Part shown: positions 33,069-41,631 of the stretch, in pieces
Position numbering within the stretch: the stretch's first letter is position 1
Layout of the letters: each line of letters begins with the position of its first letter
NCBI RefSeq assembly: GCF_001613005.1
Contig: NZ_BDBN01000039.1
Coordinates: 19,926-83,925, forward strand
DNA length: 64,000 bases
Source of the DNA: Nocardia nova NBRC 15556
GTDB taxonomy: Bacteria > Actinomycetota > Actinomycetes > Mycobacteriales > Mycobacteriaceae
Reading direction: 5' to 3'
Translations under genes and position numbers: made by a program
The notes under the pieces: generated by a model
Told to the model about the DNA's origin: nothing
The model's input: only the letters and a program-made list of their open reading frames with translations
Databases searched by the model: none

Positions 33069-34802
33069 GTGGTGAGGGTTGTGCGCGGAATGGGTGAAAG
33101 TTCGATCACGTGGGTCGACGGTGCCGTGGTGACGATCGATCAGCGCGCGCTGCCGCACGAGGTGCGCACGCTGCGGCTGACGACGGTCGACCAGGTGATC
33201 GACGCGATCGCGACCCTGGCCGTGCGCGGCGCCCCCGCGATCGGCGTGACCGGCGCTTTCGGAGTCGCCCTCGCCGCGCTCGCCCATCCCGACGATCCCG
33301 AACAGGTCCGAGCCGAGGCCGTCCGGATCGAGGCCGCCCGGCCCACCGCGGTGAATCTGTCCTGGGGCGTGCGACGAGCCCTGGCGAAATTCGACGACGG
33401 CGGCGCGGCGGGGGTGCTCGCGGAGGCGGAGGCTCTGCTCGCCGAAGACGGCCGGGTCAACCGGGCCGCCGCCGAACACGCCGCCGACCTGGTGCAACGG
33501 CTGTGCCCGGACCGTCCCCTGCGGATGCTCACCCACTGCAACACCGGCCGCCTGGCCACCACCGCGTTCGGCACGGCGATCGGGGCGCTGCGGGTGCTGC
33601 ACGCGCGCGGCGTGATCGACAGCGTCCTGGTCGACGAAACCCGCCCGCTGCTGCAGGGCGCGCGCCTGACCACCTGGGAACTGGCCGAGGCCGGCATTCC
33701 GCATCGGCTCACGGTCGACTCCGCCGCCGCTTGGGCGATGGCGACCGGGCAGGTGGACTGCGTGATCGTCGGAGCGGACCGCATCACCGCCGACGGCTCG
33801 GTGGCCAACAAGATCGGCACATACGGACTGGCACTGGCCGCTCGCCATCACGGCATCCCGTTCATCGTGGTGGCCCCCGAATCCACGCGCGACGCGGCGA
33901 CCGCGACCGGCGCCGGCATCGTCGTCGAACAGCGCGGGTCGGCCGAGATCACCCACGTCGGTGACTACGCGGCCGCCCCCGAGGGCACCGCGGTCTTCAA
34001 CCCGGCCTTCGACGTCACACCGCCCGAACTGGTGACGGCCGTGGTCACCGAGAACGGCCTGATCGACGAGGCGAATCCGCTTGCGGCGCAGGCGATCGTG
34101 CCCCCCGATCCCCGCGCCGCCGATTCCGGTGCCCAGGACCCCGCCGATTCGCCGAACGCCGCCGCGATCGCGACCCTGGCGCGCGACCTCTACGCCCGCG
34201 GCTGGATGCCGGGCACCGCCGGCAACATCTCCGTCCGTGACGGCGCTTCCGGCGTGGCATCGAATACGGCCCCGGATCCCACCGCGGTTGTCACCGGCAG
34301 CGGCCTGTCCAAAGGCGAGTTGACCGCCGCGGATATGGTCCGGGTGCGGATCGAGAACTCCGAACCGATCGCCGGAGACCGCCGTCCCTCCGCGGAGACC
34401 GCGATCCACACCGCGATCTACCGCACGACCGAGGCCGCGGCGGTGGTGCACGTACATTCACCGCGGGCGACCGCGGCCTCCGTCGGCGCCCCGAACCCGA
34501 TGCGGTTCACCGGTTTCGAACTGATCAAGGGTCTGCGCTCCGGCGACACCATCGACATTCCGGTATTTCCCAACCACGCCGACGTGTCGCTGATCGGCGC
34601 GGAGATCGACCGGTATCTGCGCGCACATCCGGCGGCCCCGCCGGTGTTGTTCATCGCCGGGCACGGCATCACCGCCTGGGGCGCCGATCTCGCGCAGGCC
34701 CGCGACCGCGCGGAATGCCTGGAAGCCCTGTGCGAACTGGTGTCGCTCACCGGGCGCCGCGACATCTCCACCGACCGCATTCTCGAGGAGCAACCGCAAT
34801 GA
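33069..34802 (+). CDS. mtnA-mtnB: MtnA-MtnB fusion: methylthioribose-1-phosphate isomerase / methylthioribulose-1-phosphate dehydratase
   Basis: 577 residues combining two consecutive enzymes of methionine salvage. Residues ~8-340 are MtnA (eIF2B-like), with catalytic Cys157 in LTHCNTG and Asp237 in VGADRITADG, converting MTR-1-P to MTRu-1-P. Residues ~362-577 are MtnB, a class II aldolase-fold dehydratase with GTAGNISVR, Glu443 in SAETAIHTAIY, zinc ligands His461/His463 in HVHSP, and GHGITAWG. The ~20-residue linker is Pro/Ala/Asp-rich. The start may be GTG 33069 or ATG 33090. The stop overlaps mtnD as ATGA. Confidence 0.93.
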   Translation: MVRVVRGMGESSITWVDGAVVTIDQRALPHEVRTLRLTTVDQVIDAIATLAVRGAPAIGVTGAFGVALAALAHPDDPEQVRAEAVRIEAARPTAVNLSWGVRRALAKFDDGGAAGVLAEAEALLAEDGRVNRAAAEHAADLVQRLCPDRPLRMLTHCNTGRLATTAFGTAIGALRVLHARGVIDSVLVDETRPLLQGARLTTWELAEAGIPHRLTVDSAAAWAMATGQVDCVIVGADRITADGSVANKIGTYGLALAARHHGIPFIVVAPESTRDAATATGAGIVVEQRGSAEITHVGDYAAAPEGTAVFNPAFDVTPPELVTAVVTENGLIDEANPLAAQAIVPPDPRAADSGAQDPADSPNAAAIATLARDLYARGWMPGTAGNISVRDGASGVASNTAPDPTAVVTGSGLSKGELTAADMVRVRIENSEPIAGDRRPSAETAIHTAIYRTTEAAAVVHVHSPRATAASVGAPNPMRFTGFELIKGLRSGDTIDIPVFPNHADVSLIGAEIDRYLRAHPAAPPVLFIAGHGITAWGADLAQARDRAECLEALCELVSLTGRRDISTDRILEEQPQ

Positions 34803-35371
34803 CCCTGTTGCATATCGCGGCCGATACCGATCCGGCCGACGTGCGCCTGCACACCACCGACCCGGACCGCATCGCGGCCGAGCTCGCCACGCGCGGAATC
34901 GTTTTCGACCGCTGGCCCGCTCAGGCCGTGACCGCCGACATCGCGTCCGAGGAGATCCTCGGCCACTACCGGGATCGGATCGGCGATCTCAACGCCGACG
35001 GCCGCTACCGCCACATCGATCTGGCCCGGTTGCATCCCGACGACAGCGATCCGCAGTGGCCCGAGCAGGCCCGCGCGGCGCGGCAGAAGTTCCTGTCCGA
35101 GCATCGCCACGCCGAGGACGAGGTGCGCTTCTTCGTCTCCGGTCGCGGCTGCTTCTATCTGCACCTGGAACCGGAGGTGGTCGCGGTGGTCTGCGAGGGC
35201 GGTGATCTGGTGTCGGTGCCCGCGGGGACGCGACACTGGTTCGATATGGGAACCCGGCCGGACTTCGTGGCGATCCGGTTCTTCGAAGAGGCCGACGGCT
35301 GGATCGGCGATTTCACCGGCGATCCCATCGCACAGGGCTTTCCGACGCTGGACGAGCTCGTCGCCGCATGA
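34799..35371 (+). CDS. mtnD: Acireductone dioxygenase
   Basis: 190 residues, a cupin enzyme of methionine salvage. With Fe2+ it oxidises acireductone to the ketoacid precursor of methionine plus formate; with Ni2+ it gives the off-pathway products. The metal ligands are intact: His102 and His104 in EHRHAEDEVRFF, Glu108 and His146 in AGTRHWFDMG. ATG overlaps the mtnAB stop by four bases and its own stop overlaps mtnC by four bases, showing tight translational coupling. Confidence 0.95.
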   Translation: MTLLHIAADTDPADVRLHTTDPDRIAAELATRGIVFDRWPAQAVTADIASEEILGHYRDRIGDLNADGRYRHIDLARLHPDDSDPQWPEQARAARQKFLSEHRHAEDEVRFFVSGRGCFYLHLEPEVVAVVCEGGDLVSVPAGTRHWFDMGTRPDFVAIRFFEEADGWIGDFTGDPIAQGFPTLDELVAA

Positions 35372-36099
35372 GCGACGAGCATCGAGACGACAACCGGGCA
35401 CGGCCGATCCGGGCGGTCGTCGTGGATATCGAGGGCACCACCAGCCCCACCAGCTCGGTCCGCGAAGATCTGTACGGCTACACCCGCCGCCGACTGCCGC
35501 AGTGGCTGGCGGAGGACTCCGACGGCACCGCGAAGACCGTGATCGAGCAGACCCGTGACCTGGCCGGGCGGCCCGACGCCGGTCTCGACGAGATCGCCGG
35601 CATCTTGTGCGGCTGGCTCGATTCCGACGTCAAGGCGGCGCCGCTGAAGACCGCGCAGGGGGTGATCTGCGCACGGGGATTCCGGGAGGGCGCCCTGTTC
35701 GGCGAGTTCTTCCCCGACGCACCCGTGGCGCTGCGTGCCTGGCACGGCGCCGGACTCACCCTGTGGGTGTATTCGTCGGGTTCGGTACGCAATCAACAGG
35801 ATTGGTTCGCGTATGCGCGCGGGGGCGAGCTGGCGTCGCTGATCAGCGGCTGGTTCGACCTGGCCAATGCCGGGCCGAAGCGCGAGGAGCAGTCCTATCG
35901 CCGCATCGCGGCGGCGATAGGCGTGCCGGCGGGGGAGATCCTGTTCCTGTCCGACCATCCCGACGAGTTGGATGCCGCGGTGGCCGCGGGCTGGCAAGCG
36001 GTCGGCGTCACCCGTGCCGGGGAGCCGAATGCGCCGCGGACGCCGCATCGGTGGATCGGCAGCTTCGCCGAGCTGGATCCGGTCGCGGCCGCCCGCTGA
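35368..36099 (+). CDS. mtnC: Enolase-phosphatase E1
   Basis: 243 residues, HAD superfamily. The bifunctional enzyme both enolises and dephosphorylates 2,3-diketo-5-methylthiopentyl-1-phosphate to acireductone, between MtnB and MtnD. HAD motif I appears as VVVDIEGTTSPTS (nucleophile Asp, with Glu in place of the second Asp, as in E1). Motif II is VYSSGSVRNQQ and motif III includes the Lys of AGPKREEQSY. The acidic motif IV is FLSDHPDELDAA. Last gene of mtnAB-D-C; with this enzyme no separate mtnW/mtnX is needed. Confidence 0.94.
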   Translation: MSDEHRDDNRARPIRAVVVDIEGTTSPTSSVREDLYGYTRRRLPQWLAEDSDGTAKTVIEQTRDLAGRPDAGLDEIAGILCGWLDSDVKAAPLKTAQGVICARGFREGALFGEFFPDAPVALRAWHGAGLTLWVYSSGSVRNQQDWFAYARGGELASLISGWFDLANAGPKREEQSYRRIAAAIGVPAGEILFLSDHPDELDAAVAAGWQAVGVTRAGEPNAPRTPHRWIGSFAELDPVAAAR

Positions 36100-36129
36100 G
36101 CGGCCGCGCCGATCCGACGCTCGGAACGC

Positions 36130-36711
36130 TCAGGCCACCGAGCTGGTGGCTCGCGCGATGAGATGTTCGACCAGCGTCATCAGCACCGTCTTGCAGGAGC
36201 TGCGGTCGCGCGCATCGCAGAGCACCACGGGAATGTGGGCGTCGAGATCGAGCGCGTCGCGCACCTCCTCGGTGGTGTAGACCGGGGCGTTGTCGAAGCA
36301 GTTCACCGCGACCGCGAACGAGAGTCCGCGCCGTTCGAAGAAATCGATGGCGGCGAAGGAGTTCTCGAGCCGGCGGGTATCGGCTATGACCACCGCGCCG
36401 AGAGCGCCGCGCGCCAATTCGTCCCACAGGAACCAGAATCTGTCCTGGCCGGGCGTACCGAACAGGTACAGCACCAGGTTCTGGTCGATGGTGATGCGAC
36501 CGAAGTCCAGCGCCACGGTGGTGGTGGTCTTGCCCTCCACGCCCGACAGATCGTCGATGCCGGTGGACAATTCGGTGATCAATTCCTCGGTGCGCAGCGG
36601 AGTGATCTCGCTGATCGAGGACACCATGGTGGTCTTCCCGACGCCGAAACCGCCGGCTACGAGGATTTTGACCGAGGCAGCCAGGTCGGCCGAGGACGAA
36701 ATATCAGGCAC
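36130..36711 (-). CDS. Conservon GTPase (CvnD-type)
   Basis: 193 residues, a small Ras-like GTPase of the conservon systems of actinobacteria. Seen: P-loop VAGGFGVGKTTMVSSIS, switch II region LYLFGTPGQDRFWFLWDEL, AVVIADTRRLENSF, and the guanine-specificity motif modified to NCFDNAP. In Streptomyces such proteins act with a sensor kinase-like protein, a roadblock protein and a DUF742 protein as a membrane-associated G-protein-like switch. It is last in the four-gene minus-strand operon, six bases after the DUF742 gene. Confidence 0.92.
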   Translation of the reverse strand: MPDISSSADLAASVKILVAGGFGVGKTTMVSSISEITPLRTEELITELSTGIDDLSGVEGKTTTTVALDFGRITIDQNLVLYLFGTPGQDRFWFLWDELARGALGAVVIADTRRLENSFAAIDFFERRGLSFAVAVNCFDNAPVYTTEEVRDALDLDAHIPVVLCDARDRSSCKTVLMTLVEHLIARATSSVA

Positions 36712-36717
36712 GGTGTT

Positions 36718-37101
36718 CTACAGCTTTCGGATTCCATCGAGTACTGCTCGCAAAATGTTCAGTTCGCCGGTCCCGCCGGTATCGGTGTCGGTCCGGGCGG
36801 GGGCCCGGAAATTCAGCAAACCCTCGCCGATGAGATCACCGACGAGGATCTTGGTCACCGCCAACGGTAGCTTGAGTCTCGCCGAGACTTCGGCCACCGA
36901 TTGCGGAGTCCGGCACAGCCGAACGATTTCCGCGTATTCGGGTTCGACGCGCCGCAGCGGCGGACCCGGTGACACGGTCACCACCAGGGTGAGCATGTCC
37001 AGATCGTGTCCCGCCCCCATGGTGCGGCCCCGCGTCACGGCGTACGGTCGGACCAGAGGGCCGGCCGCATCGTCGAACCACGGTTGACCGAAGCGCGTCA
37101 T
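36718..37101 (-). CDS. DUF742 protein (CvnC-type)
   Basis: 127 residues. The DUF742 hallmarks are present: RPYAVTRGRT near the N-terminus, LDMLTLVVTV, and a winged-helix-like C-terminal half (EIVRLCRTPQSVAEVSARLK then LPLAVTKILVGDLIGEGLLN). A component of the conservon between the roadblock protein and the GTPase. Start overlaps the roadblock gene stop as ATGA. Confidence 0.92.
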   Translation of the reverse strand: MTRFGQPWFDDAAGPLVRPYAVTRGRTMGAGHDLDMLTLVVTVSPGPPLRRVEPEYAEIVRLCRTPQSVAEVSARLKLPLAVTKILVGDLIGEGLLNFRAPARTDTDTGGTGELNILRAVLDGIRKL

Positions 37102-37523
37102 GACAATCTATGCTCCACGTGCTCGGCCAGACCGTTACGCGGATCGGTGGACAGGTAACCACCGACTCGCTGCACGGTCAGATTCATTTCGTAGGCCACC
37201 ATACCCAGATTCGCGTTCTCGTTGGCCTGCAATGCGATACATGCGTTGTCACCGGCCGCGGTGACGAACAGTACCGCACGGTCGAGTTCGATGACGGCCT
37301 GGCGTACGCCGCCCCCGTCGAACCGGTTTCCGGCGCTGCGCGCCAGCCCGTACAGCGTGGCCGACATGGCGCCGAAGTGTTCGGCGTCCTCGCGGCTCAT
37401 CGACGTGGATCGGCCCAGCAGCAGCCCGTCGGTGGAATGCACCACCGCGTAGCGCACCCCGGCCAGGCGATCGACCAGATCGTCGAGCAGCCAGTTCAGA
37501 TCACCTGCGTTGGAAGAAGTCAC
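37098..37523 (-). CDS. Roadblock/LC7 protein (CvnB-type)
   Basis: 141 residues. Roadblock/LC7 fold: NWLLDDLVDRLAGVRYAVVH then STDGLLLG, and later VIELDRAVLFVTAAGDN and ACIALQANENANLGMVAYEM. In related systems these act as GTPase-activating or docking partners of the small GTPase. The GTG start lies within the last 23 bases of the sensor-kinase gene, so it is translationally coupled. Confidence 0.93.
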   Translation of the reverse strand: MTSSNAGDLNWLLDDLVDRLAGVRYAVVHSTDGLLLGRSTSMSREDAEHFGAMSATLYGLARSAGNRFDGGGVRQAVIELDRAVLFVTAAGDNACIALQANENANLGMVAYEMNLTVQRVGGYLSTDPRNGLAEHVEHRLS

Positions 37524-39945
37524 CTTCGCCTTCCTGTTCGTCCGGGGTGGGGCCGGGCTGCGATCGCCGCCCCTGCCTGGTTCCGTTCTCGATGGCGGAC
37601 ATCAGGTCTCGTGCCTGTTCCGCCGAGCGCGGCCGCTGCGGGGACGCAGCATCGGGTTGGGGGTCGTGCGCCAATTCCGGTGCCAGACTGGCCTGTCGGC
37701 GACGGCGGGGCAACGGTGGGCGAGCATCGCTGCCAGTGTAGGACGGGCGCTGCGGACTGCGACGGGCCGGTTGGTCGGTGGGCGTCGCGGGCAGCTCGTG
37801 GCGCGGCGGAGCCTCGCGCCGGGCCGGGGTGTCGGCCCAGCTCCGGTCGTCGGTGCGTGGCGCGCTGTCGGTGCGCGGGTAATCGGACCAGGCCTGCGGT
37901 TGCGGCGGCGACAGGGTCGCCAGCGACGTTGCGGCCGAGGTCGTTTCGGCCGCGGGGATGGCCGGCATCTCACCGGTCATCGCGGGCTCGGGACGGCGGC
38001 CGGCGAAGCGTTCGGGCAGATGGTCGGCCAGCGGCGCGTCGGCGGCGACGACGGCGGTCGGCACCAGCACGATGGCGCGGATGCCGCCGTAGTCGGATTC
38101 CGACAGCCGCACCGTGATGCCGTGGCGAGCACCCAGCTGGGCGACCACGAACAGGCCCAGGCGCGAATTGGCCGACAGTGTGGCCACACCGAAATCCGGT
38201 GGGTTGCGCAGCATCTCGTTGGCGCGTTCGAGTTCGTCGGCGGGCATGCCCATGCCCTGATCGCTGATCTCGATCGCCACGCCCTTGCCGACCACGTTGC
38301 TGCTCACCTCGACCCGCGATTGCGGCGGGGAGAAGGAGGTGGCGTTGTCGACCAGCTCGGCGAGCAGGTGGATGAGGTCGGCGACCACGTTGCCGACGAT
38401 GAACACCTGCGGCATCCGATGCGCGCGAACCCGCGCGTAGTCGAGGGTTTCACCGATCGCGCTGCGTACCAGCTCGACCAGCGGCACCGGGCGCCGCCAC
38501 TGCCTGCCGGGTTCGCCGCCGCCGAGGATGATCAGATTCTCGGCGTTGCGGCGTTCGCGAGTGGCCAGGTGGTCGAGCCGGAAGAAGGTCTCGAGCAGCG
38601 CCGGATCCTCCTGGCGCTGTTCGGCTTCGTCGAGAATCTCGAGCTGGCGGTGCACCACGATCTGGCTGCGGTGCGCGATGTTGAGGAATACCGCGCGCAC
38701 GCCCTCACGAGTGCGCGCCTCGGTGACCGCGGCGGCGACGGCCGCGGTGTGGGCGCGGTTGAACGCGTTGGCCACCGAACCGATCTCGTCGTGACCGAAG
38801 TCCAGCCGGGCCGCCTCGATCTCGGGATCGACGTTCTCGCCCTCGCTCAGGCGGCGCATCGTTTCGGGCAGGCGGACCTCTGCCAGCGCGAGGGTTTCGG
38901 TGCGCAGCCGCTTGAGCCGCCCGATCAACCGGTTGGCCAGCCACAGCGAGAGCAGGAAGGCGATGATCGCGATCGCCAGCACGCCGGCGCCGGCCCACAG
39001 CGAGTTGGTCGCGGTGCGGTCGCCGTCGTCGACGGCGGTCTGGTTGGCGTGGTCGTTCTGATACTGCCAGGCGGCGAGCAGCTGGTCGCCGAGTTGTTCG
39101 GCCGAGGTGCGCCAATCGGCGAAACTCATCGGCGGCGGCGGTAATTCGCCGTTCTTGCTGGGCGCCGGCGGATGGATGAGGTAGTCCTCCATCGCGGCCA
39201 GCTGCTGCCAGGCCGGGGAGGCGATGACGGTCTTGATCTTGTCCGCCGGGGGCCCGGTGAGATCCGCGGCGAGCTGGGGGAGTTCGGTGCGGTAGTAGCC
39301 GACCAGGTTGCGGTAGTCGTCGCGCATCTGCCCGGCCAGGATCTGGCCGTTGAGTTCGGCCGCGGTCAGGGCGGCGCTGCGCGACATGCCCTCCATCGCG
39401 TGCAGCGTGCGCAGACCGCCGGCGAGCTGCTGGGCGACCGCGGCGTCGGGCGCGGTCGGGATGGTGAGATTGGTGCCGACGACGACGGCATCCAGAATGC
39501 GGTTGTAGATGGCGTAGGTTTCGGGAATCGGCAGCGCGCCCGCGTCGATCCCGCCGCGAATGGCCGGAAGTTGCTTCTTGAGGGTTTCGAATCCGCCGGT
39601 GTCGTCACCCATCGGATTCGAACCGCTGGTCATCAGTTTGTTCTCGGTGGCGGCCAGGGCCTGTAGGGCGTTGTCCACTCGCGTGCGCGCCGCGCCGAGA
39701 GCGGCGGGGTCGCCGTGCTCACCGGCCAGATGCCACAGCGACAGCATCCGTTCCTGTTCGACCGCGGCGATCATCTCGCGAGTGTGCACATTGGCATTGC
39801 CCAGGATCGATGCCCAGTCCTTGGCGTGCTGCCCCTCCCGTACCAGATAACCCGCTGTGCCCACACCGATTCCGAGCAATGTCAAGCTCGGAATCACGGC
39901 GATGGCCAGGATGCGGGTTCGGATACCGAGCCTCGCTCTCAACAT
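37501..39945 (-). CDS. Conservon sensor histidine kinase-like protein (CvnA-type)
   Basis: About 814 residues. An N-terminal helix (TRILAIAVIPSLTLLGIGVG) starts a periplasmic nitrate/nitrite-sensing (NIT) domain with EQERMLSLWHLAGEHGD. A second helix follows (AGVLAIAIIAFLLSLWLAN), then HAMP and a coiled coil. The HATPase domain has N-box ELVDNATSFSPP, G1 DQGMGMP and G2 RLGLFVVAQLGARHG. The last ~170 residues are Pro/Arg/Ala-rich and disordered. The phosphoacceptor region is the atypical one of conservon kinases (IVVHRQLEILDEAEQ). It may start six bases earlier at a GTG (39951). It heads the operon. Confidence 0.93.
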   Translation of the reverse strand: MLRARLGIRTRILAIAVIPSLTLLGIGVGTAGYLVREGQHAKDWASILGNANVHTREMIAAVEQERMLSLWHLAGEHGDPAALGAARTRVDNALQALAATENKLMTSGSNPMGDDTGGFETLKKQLPAIRGGIDAGALPIPETYAIYNRILDAVVVGTNLTIPTAPDAAVAQQLAGGLRTLHAMEGMSRSAALTAAELNGQILAGQMRDDYRNLVGYYRTELPQLAADLTGPPADKIKTVIASPAWQQLAAMEDYLIHPPAPSKNGELPPPPMSFADWRTSAEQLGDQLLAAWQYQNDHANQTAVDDGDRTATNSLWAGAGVLAIAIIAFLLSLWLANRLIGRLKRLRTETLALAEVRLPETMRRLSEGENVDPEIEAARLDFGHDEIGSVANAFNRAHTAAVAAAVTEARTREGVRAVFLNIAHRSQIVVHRQLEILDEAEQRQEDPALLETFFRLDHLATRERRNAENLIILGGGEPGRQWRRPVPLVELVRSAIGETLDYARVRAHRMPQVFIVGNVVADLIHLLAELVDNATSFSPPQSRVEVSSNVVGKGVAIEISDQGMGMPADELERANEMLRNPPDFGVATLSANSRLGLFVVAQLGARHGITVRLSESDYGGIRAIVLVPTAVVAADAPLADHLPERFAGRRPEPAMTGEMPAIPAAETTSAATSLATLSPPQPQAWSDYPRTDSAPRTDDRSWADTPARREAPPRHELPATPTDQPARRSPQRPSYTGSDARPPLPRRRRQASLAPELAHDPQPDAASPQRPRSAEQARDLMSAIENGTRQGRRSQPGPTPDEQEGEGDFFQRR

Positions 39946-40161
39946 CGGCACAACATAACGGGCGATGTTTCAAACTTCAGGGCGGATGCCACTGAGCGAG
40001 ACCTATATTGACTTTTGCGGCCCGGTATGAGTTTGCAGTTCAGGGTCGGATTATCAAGTGTGGCGAAGATGACCGCCGTCGAAGACATTGTGGCAAGTCA
40101 CACGTTTGAACAGTGTTAGGTATATCTGCGCTCGAATACCGCGGTGAGTCAGCGTGTTCTG

Positions 40162-41388
40162 TCACCGGCCCGCCGCTGGGCGGCGGCGGGCGGCGAGAGC
40201 GGACAGGACGACCACGGCCGCGCACTCGACCACGACGACGGTGGCGATCAATGCCGAATACGATGTGTCGGAGAGGAATCCGGTGATCGCGCCGCCGGCG
40301 GCGGTGGCGGCGCCGAGGACGGCGGCGTAGATGCCGTAGGCGGTGGCGCGGCGATCGGCCGGAACCAGATCGGCCACCACGGCGCGCAGCGTGGATTCCT
40401 GTACACCGACCGTCGCACCCCACAGCAGTGCACCCGCCAGCACAGCGCCCATGTCACCCGCGAAACCGAAGACCGGCACCAGCGCCGTCGAAACCGGCAG
40501 GACGAGTAGTGTTTTCGCGCCCACGCGGTCGTACAGCCAGCCGGAGGCCAGCGCGGCCACGGCGTCGGCTCCCATGGCCGCGGCATAGACCACCGGCACC
40601 GTGGCCGCCGTGAACACCCCGGCCGCCACCATGTGCAGTGACAGCACGCCGTAGGTGGTGGCGCCGAGCATCGAGACGGCGGTGAACAGGCAATACAGCC
40701 AGAACCGGCGCGGCAGCGGAACTCTCGAGCTTCCGGGCCGAGGCGCCGCGGCGGCGGGTTCGAATCGTGCCGGATCGGGAACACGGATTCGGATGCGTAC
40801 CAACAACAGCAGCGTCGCCGCACCCGGGATCGCCAGCATGGTGAGGGCGGGAGTGAAATCGTCGCCGGTCGCAGCCAGAACCGCCGCGACGGTCAGCGGC
40901 CCCGCGACCGCGCCGACCTGATCGAGCGCCTCGTGCACCGCGAAGCCGCGACCGCGGCCGGTGACCGTGGTGGCATGCGAGAGCAACGTGTCCTTGGCCG
41001 GACTTCGCACCGCCTTGCCGACCCGTTCGGCGATCACCAACGCGGCCGCCACCCACAGCACCCCCGCGAGGCCCAGGAGCGGGACGCTGACCACGGTGAG
41101 CACATAGCCGGAGATGGTCCACGCCCAGAACCGCCGCGTCCGGTCGGTCAGCGGGCCCGAGACCAGGCGCAGCACCAGCGCGGCCGCCTCACCCACTCCG
41201 GTCACCACGCCCACGACGAATCCGGAGGCACCCAACGAGCCCAGGAGCGGCCCGGTGATCGACCGCGCCCCTTCGTACACGAAATCCGCCAGCAAGCTGA
41301 CAATTCCGAACCGGACCACGAAACCCCAGGCCCCCAGCGGCGGGGCCGGGTCCCGCCTGGGCCGCGCATCGGCTCGCCGAGCCGCCAT
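40162..41388 (-). CDS. MFS transporter
   Basis: 408 residues with 12 hydrophobic segments, major facilitator superfamily. The family loop 2-3 motif appears as GPLTDRTRRFWAW, and the second-half equivalent as SGWLYDRVGAKTLLVL. ERVGKAVRSPAKDTLLSHAT is characteristic of a bacterial MFS subgroup often annotated as resistance or efflux permeases. The start ATG is at 41388. No regulator is adjacent, and the substrate cannot be predicted. Confidence 0.88.
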   Translation of the reverse strand: MAARRADARPRRDPAPPLGAWGFVVRFGIVSLLADFVYEGARSITGPLLGSLGASGFVVGVVTGVGEAAALVLRLVSGPLTDRTRRFWAWTISGYVLTVVSVPLLGLAGVLWVAAALVIAERVGKAVRSPAKDTLLSHATTVTGRGRGFAVHEALDQVGAVAGPLTVAAVLAATGDDFTPALTMLAIPGAATLLLLVRIRIRVPDPARFEPAAAAPRPGSSRVPLPRRFWLYCLFTAVSMLGATTYGVLSLHMVAAGVFTAATVPVVYAAAMGADAVAALASGWLYDRVGAKTLLVLPVSTALVPVFGFAGDMGAVLAGALLWGATVGVQESTLRAVVADLVPADRRATAYGIYAAVLGAATAAGGAITGFLSDTSYSALIATVVVVECAAVVVLSALAARRRPAAGR

Positions 41389-41631
41389 GATCCGCCTCCG
41401 GTCGTCGCCGATCCGCCCGCCGCCCCGATCGGATCCATGATCGCATCGGTATGCGGCCGGGGCAGGGAAAACGCCCCGCCGGAGCGCCCCGGTGTGACGC
41501 ATGTGCCGCGCGGTGGCCCACCCCGCCGAAAGTCCGGGACAATATCCGTCCCAGGGCGGAGATATGCCCGCGCAGCGCGCGGTAGATTATGTGTATCGGA
41601 GGGTTACATTACTCACAAGTAGGAGGCGACG

